Assembly: GCA_020047835.1 (NCBI GenBank)
Contig: JAIFNJ010000061.1
Span: 1-5,118, forward strand
Reading direction: 5' to 3'
DNA: 5,118 nucleotides
Source of the DNA: Bacteroidota bacterium
GTDB taxonomy: Bacteria > Bacteroidota > Bacteroidia > Bacteroidales > SZUA-534
The translations under genes were made by a program, and so were the position numbers. Position 1 is the first letter of the stretch; the number at the start of each line of letters is the position of its first letter. The notes below the pieces were generated by a model. It made no database searches. It had not been told where the DNA came from and saw only the letters and a program-made list of their open reading frames with translations. Shown here piece by piece: positions 1 to 5,118 of the stretch.

Positions 1-606
1 AAACTAGCCGAAAAATACAATGCTATGGTCATGATTGATGAATCGCATTCCGCCGGTGTGGTAGGAAAAACCGGCCGCGGAGTAACCGAATTATTCAATG
101 TACGCGGAAAGGCTGAAATTATTACCGGAACTTTAGGTAAGGCTTTTGGAGGTGCCATTGGCGGTTTTACCACCGGAAAAAGGGAGATTATAGATATGCT
201 CCGTCAGAGGTCGCGCCCTTATTTATTCTCGAACTCCATACCTCCTTTGGTAGCCGCTGCTGGTGTGAAAATGGTGGATATGATGAACGAAACTAATGCC
301 CTACAAGATAAGCTCCATTCTAACACTGAATATTTCATGAACCACATGCTCAAGGCCGGTTTCGATATTAAACCTACTCAATCGGCTATTTGTGCGGTAA
401 TGCTTTATGACGCCAAGTTAGCACAAGATTTTGCCTCCCGATTGTTAAAAGAAGGAATTTACGTAATTGGGTTCTATTTCCCGGTAGTTCCTAAAGGGCA
501 AGCGCGCATTAGGGTTCAGCTTTCAGCGGCTCACCAAAAAGAGCATTTGGATAAGGCTATTACAGCATTTACCAAAGTAGGAAAAGAACTGAAAGTTCTG
601 AAATAG
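1..606 (+). CDS. kbl: Glycine C-acetyltransferase (2-amino-3-ketobutyrate CoA ligase), C-terminal half
   Basis: This PLP-dependent cytosolic enzyme of the alpha-oxoamine synthase group cleaves 2-amino-3-ketobutyrate with CoA into glycine and acetyl-CoA, the second step of threonine breakdown after threonine dehydrogenase. The reading frame is already open at base 1 and ends with TAG at 604-606. The 201 visible codons are about half of the usual ~398 residues; the N-terminal half lies upstream, and the ATG at 25 is internal. Visible family motifs are IDESHSAG, with the PLP-contacting Asp (codon 37-39) and His (46-48); TGTLGKAFGG, with the Schiff-base Lys at 139-141; RQRSRPYLFSNS; and PVVPKGQARIR, whose second Arg (511-513) fits the substrate-carboxylate arginine. 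The Asp-Lys and Lys-Arg spacings (34 and 124 residues) match the E. coli enzyme as I recall it. No frameshift is seen. A strong terminator follows directly, so this is the last gene of its transcript. Related 8-amino-7-oxononanoate synthase is less likely because the motifs match Kbl closely. Confidence 0.96.
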   Translation, partial: KLAEKYNAMVMIDESHSAGVVGKTGRGVTELFNVRGKAEIITGTLGKAFGGAIGGFTTGKREIIDMLRQRSRPYLFSNSIPPLVAAAGVKMVDMMNETNALQDKLHSNTEYFMNHMLKAGFDIKPTQSAICAVMLYDAKLAQDFASRLLKEGIYVIGFYFPVVPKGQARIRVQLSAAHQKEHLDKAITAFTKVGKELKVLK

Positions 607-3600
607 CAGGTAAGAATATATAAAAAAGCTCCAAATCGATTGAGGTTTGGAGCTTTTTTATGATTTGAACTTACAACAATCAATTAGTAATCCGGTTTCT
701 GCTGCAAACATAATTGATGGGTTATTTTTGCAAAATATTATTCTCCATCAAATCCAAAAAACAAACTGGATGTTGGTATTTACAGCAACTTTAAATTCAA
801 TGGAGTAAATTTGGCTTATACTTTTTAAAAACCAATGTAGAATTACAATTACTATTTAGCTGATATTCAAAAGCAGATTTAAAATTTACTGCCATTCCGT
901 CCATTTTTCCTTAAATTGGAGTTAAAAAAACTCACAATCAAGGCAATCCTTTGCATAAGTTATTAACACTTGATCATTTTCACTTTATAAAGGCATGCAG
1001 ACTATATGCATATGGGTATTAACAAAAAATGGTAATCAAAAAAGGCACCTGCTATTGAAGTTTGCGAAACTAATTGTTAAAAACATCGTTTACGCCAAAA
1101 GATGTTTTATAATACTTTTGGAATACTATTTGTCAAAGTAAAACCAAGAAATTGTATTAACCCACAATTAATCTGATAGTTAATATTTTTGAATGGGATA
1201 ATACTCAGTATTAATGTTAAACGCATGGAATGAAAAGAAGAATATTTTGGATACGATATATATTGGTTATTGGACTTATCCTGATAGGCCAAAATTCATG
1301 TAGAAACAGTCAGGTTCAAGAAAAGACAGGCTATGACCTTCCTGAAATTGTGGCAAAAGGTAAACTGGTAGCCGTTACCGATTATAATTCATCGAGCTAT
1401 TTTATTTATAAAGGAACCCCCATGGGTTACCAATATGAATTGCTTCATCAATTGGCCAGCCATTTGAATTTGGAATTGGAAATTGTGGTTGAGAATGATT
1501 TGAATAGTGCTTTTAAAAGGCTTCAGAACAATGAATGTGACATATTGGCAATTAATTTAAATGTTACCAAAGAGCGGCAAAAAGTAATTGCATTTACGGA
1601 ACCCATTGGTCAAACACGACAAGTATTGGTGCAGCGTAAACCGGAAAATTGGGAGGTTATGGCAGATTACACCATTGATAATCTGCTTTTGCGGAATCAG
1701 CTCGATTTAGCAGGAAAGACTATTCATGTGATGAAGAATTCTGCTTTTTTGCAGCGCCTTAGAAACCTATCGGATGAAATTGGCGACACCATAAACATTG
1801 TGGAAGATGATGTGTTTGAGGTGGAAAAGTTAATTTTAAAAGTAGCTAACGGTGAAATAGATTATACGGTAGCCGATGAAAACGTGGCGCTTCTTAATCA
1901 AACGTATTATCCAAATATCGATAGTAAAACAGCCATCTCATTTCCCCAGAATCAGGCATGGGCTGTAAATAAGAATTCACCCATTCTTTTAGAAAAGGTG
2001 AATAAATGGATATTAGATATGAAAGATTCCGATTTGCATGCCGTAATATATAATAAATATTATAAGGATATTAAGGCCCGAAGCCGCACTCTCAGTCCAT
2101 ACTTGTCAGTAAATGGCGGAAAAATTTCAGAATACGATACGTATATACACAAATACAGTGCTCAAATTAATTGGGATTGGCGCTTGTTAGCTTCGGTTAT
2201 TTATCAGGAATCGAGGTTTAACCCTAAAATGAAATCATGGGCGGGGGCTTCCGGTTTGATGCAATTAATGCCACAAACAGCTAACCGTTTTGGGGCATCA
2301 GAGGGGTCTTCACCTGAGTCAAATATAAGAGCCGGAGTTAAATTTATTGATTGGATTGATAAGCAACTGATTGATTCCATTCCTGATCCCAACCAACGGG
2401 TTAAATTTGTATTGGCTGCTTATAATATTGGATTGGGCCACGTTCAGGATGCACAGCGCTTAGCTGTTGCTTATGGAAAAAACCCAAATATTTGGGAAGG
2501 ACAGGTAGATACTTTTTTAATTAATAAATCGGATCCGAATTATTTTAATCACGAACTGGTAAAATATGGCTATTGCCGGGGCGAAGATGCTTGTGAATAC
2601 GTAGATGATATTTTAAAACGTTATCAGATTTATCAAGTACTCATTCAATAAACTTAGCTTGCCTTTGTAAAAAAAACCCTGTCATCTGAAAAAGGGGAGG
2701 ACCCATGGAACAAGCCATTAAAATAGTCTCAAATAAAAAAGCAGCTCCTTTTATATAAGAAAGAGCTGCTTTTCATTTTGCTTATGTTTCCTGATTTGTT
2801 AACTCAGGAAAACGAATTTATTTGCCAAAAACATACCGAACATTCACCCCAAATACATCCCAATTGAATCCAGTGGTTTCAATAATGTTAAGCCCCGGTC
2901 TCCAGTCCATTCCCAAAGCAATAGGAACTTGTTTAAATTGATATTCCAATCCAACTTCACCGGCAACTCCCAACCAGAATGGATCAGCAATTTGAATATA
3001 TGGACCGGCTCCAACATACCAGTTAAATGCTTCCCCATTAATTGGTTTATAGAGAAAATCCCAGAGGCAATCAATACCAACTCCATTGCCAAATGAAACA
3101 TCGGCATGGATGCGATTGTATTTTCCCAAAGCAAAAACTCCATCCACGGCTACGTTTCCTCCAGAAATATTGCCAAAACGGACTCCTATTTCTTGAGCAT
3201 TTACAAAACAAAAGGAAGTAAGACTGATTAAGGCAATTAAGAATACTTTTTTCATAGTAATTTCGATTTTTATTTATTTGTTTAAACTAAGGTTGATGAT
3301 ATTATGGAATGTAAAATTAACTTACAAAACAGTTCAAAATATAATGAATGGTATTGGTAAATATTTTGGTAAAAATAAAATTAATTGTCCATTCGTGCAA
3401 GCAGATATTTGAAGCGAAAACACATCAAATTTCTAATAAAGATGGCATACAGAAAATTAAACACTTGCCTTATTTCTTTTTCAATCCACCAAATTATTGA
3501 CAAAATCTAAGCAAGTAATATTCTGAATTTTTATACATTTGTTATCACTGGAGCTTACTATAGTTTGAGTGTTAATCATTCAACTTCAAAAGTTTTTTCT

Positions 3601-5118
3601 TTTCTAAATACGCTCAATTGATTTAATATATAGCTTAATAACCCAACCATGAATCAACGAATTAAAAAAGTTGCCTTATTTTCATCCCTTTACATGGGGG
3701 TAGTAATTTTTTGCAGTGGTCAGGTATCTGTCGACACTACGGAACGTGATTATAAAAACAACATTCGGATTAACATTACCAATCCCATGATTTTTGGCGA
3801 TAAATATACCGTGATTGGGTATGAGCGGAAAATAACTGATTATCAAACGGCATCGATGAATATTGGTCGGTTTTCTTTGCCCAAATTCACCTCGCTCGAA
3901 AACGATTCCCTCGGAATGTCTTCCGATTATAGCGATAATGGATTTACCATGGCTTTTGATTACCGTTTTTATTTGCAAAATGAAAATAAACACCAAGCAC
4001 CACGCGGGGTATATATCGGGCCCTATTATTCTTTCAATTATTTAGGACGGAAAAACACTTGGGTAATGGATAACACATCCTATCAAGGCACGGTAAATAC
4101 TGACATGTCGTTTACAGCGAACCTGGTTGGATTCCAATTGGGATATCAATTTGTGCTTTGGAAAAGGCTTTCACTGGATATGATTTTATTTGGACCAGGC
4201 GTTTGGTTCTATAAAATGAAAATTGAAGTAGACTCCGACCTATCACCTGAAGCAATAGAAATGCTATATGAAAGGATAAATACTGCGTTGGCTGAAAAAC
4301 TGCCGGGGCATGAGGTATTGGTACCTCAAACCGAATATCAAAAGAAAGGTAGTTATAGCACCGAATCAGGAGGTTACCGATTGATGATGCATCTGGGCTT
4401 TCTGTTTTGAACCCAATATAAAAAGCATAAAAAAATCCGGAAAGCATTTCTCCGGATTTTTCATTAAATTCAATCGGATACTATTTTTTACCTTGAACAA
4501 AAGGGATATCGCTTAATATTGAAGACCTGATTGCAGTTAGGAAATAGTTTTCCATTTGATAAAATTGCAAGGCTACAACCGGGTTGGTTGCTTTGCTAAT
4601 TTTCTTTTGATAGGTAACAATCAGTTTGTCGGTAGCTGCCGATAATTTGATTACATCCTTAGTCCAGGTTGCAGCCGTTTCATTGGTCATTTTGTCATAG
4701 TTTTCAGCATATTGCTTCATAAGTTCAAAACGTTGCTTTCCATTCTCTTTGCGAGCTACTTCATAAGCATCATACAAAGCCCAGAAAGCATCTTTCTGTG
4801 CAGCATCAACTTTAATAAAATCGGCTACAACAGCCTTTTTTTCCATGCCAAAGATTGATTGTACCAAATCAACTTCTTCTTTATTGGTTTGTGCATTTAC
4901 AAACCCAAACATTACTAGGCTTACTAATAATAATGATAACTTTTTCATATTAAATTTGGTTTTAAAAATTTGGTTAAAAGTAATAGGTTTTTATCAAAAT
5001 TCAATAGCAGAAAAACGATTATTCCTTAAAGAGGAATCGATTCAAGCTTTATTTAGTAATAAGCGACAAGCGTTTGTGGTTTTTAAGATATCCGTTTCGG
5101 TTGAGTCAATAGTTCGAA

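Overview
The window looks like an ordinary chromosomal segment from a member of the Bacteroidota. The evidence is AT-rich DNA, signal peptides of the 'FVNAQ' type, start codons preceded by A/T-rich leaders rather than Shine-Dalgarno sequences, small outer-membrane beta-barrel proteins ending in aromatic residues, and several matches to the Bacteroidota -7 promoter consensus TAnnTTTG. The order or genus cannot be fixed from this sequence.

Layout. Positions 1-606 (+) hold the C-terminal half of glycine C-acetyltransferase (kbl), closed by a strong hairpin terminator at 620-661. Positions 662-1229 are a long AT-rich spacer with no intact gene. It contains a short open stretch (718-828) that reads like the last beta-hairpin of an outer-membrane barrel, possibly a gene remnant, and weak promoter candidates. 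Positions 1230-2651 (+) encode an MltF-type membrane-bound lytic transglycosylase, with a solute-binding-like domain followed by an SLT catalytic domain. It converges on a small beta-barrel gene at 2818-3255 (-), with a bidirectional terminator between them at 2737-2773. A 393-base divergent spacer (3256-3648) separates that gene from a second, unrelated-looking beta-barrel gene at 3649-4410 (+). This in turn converges on a small secreted helical protein at 4481-4948 (-), again over a shared bidirectional terminator (4431-4461). The last 170 bases are the upstream region of that final gene.

Function. Apart from kbl, which works in cytosolic threonine/glycine metabolism, every complete gene encodes an exported envelope protein: one peptidoglycan-cleaving enzyme, two predicted outer-membrane barrels and one periplasmic or secreted helical protein. 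The convergent and divergent arrangement means that no two complete genes form an operon, so the clustering does not by itself show a shared pathway. I found no mobile element, CRISPR array, RNA gene or defence-type system. The most useful leads are the barrel remnant, the extracellular-helix insert predicted in the second barrel, and the uncharacterised helical secreted protein.
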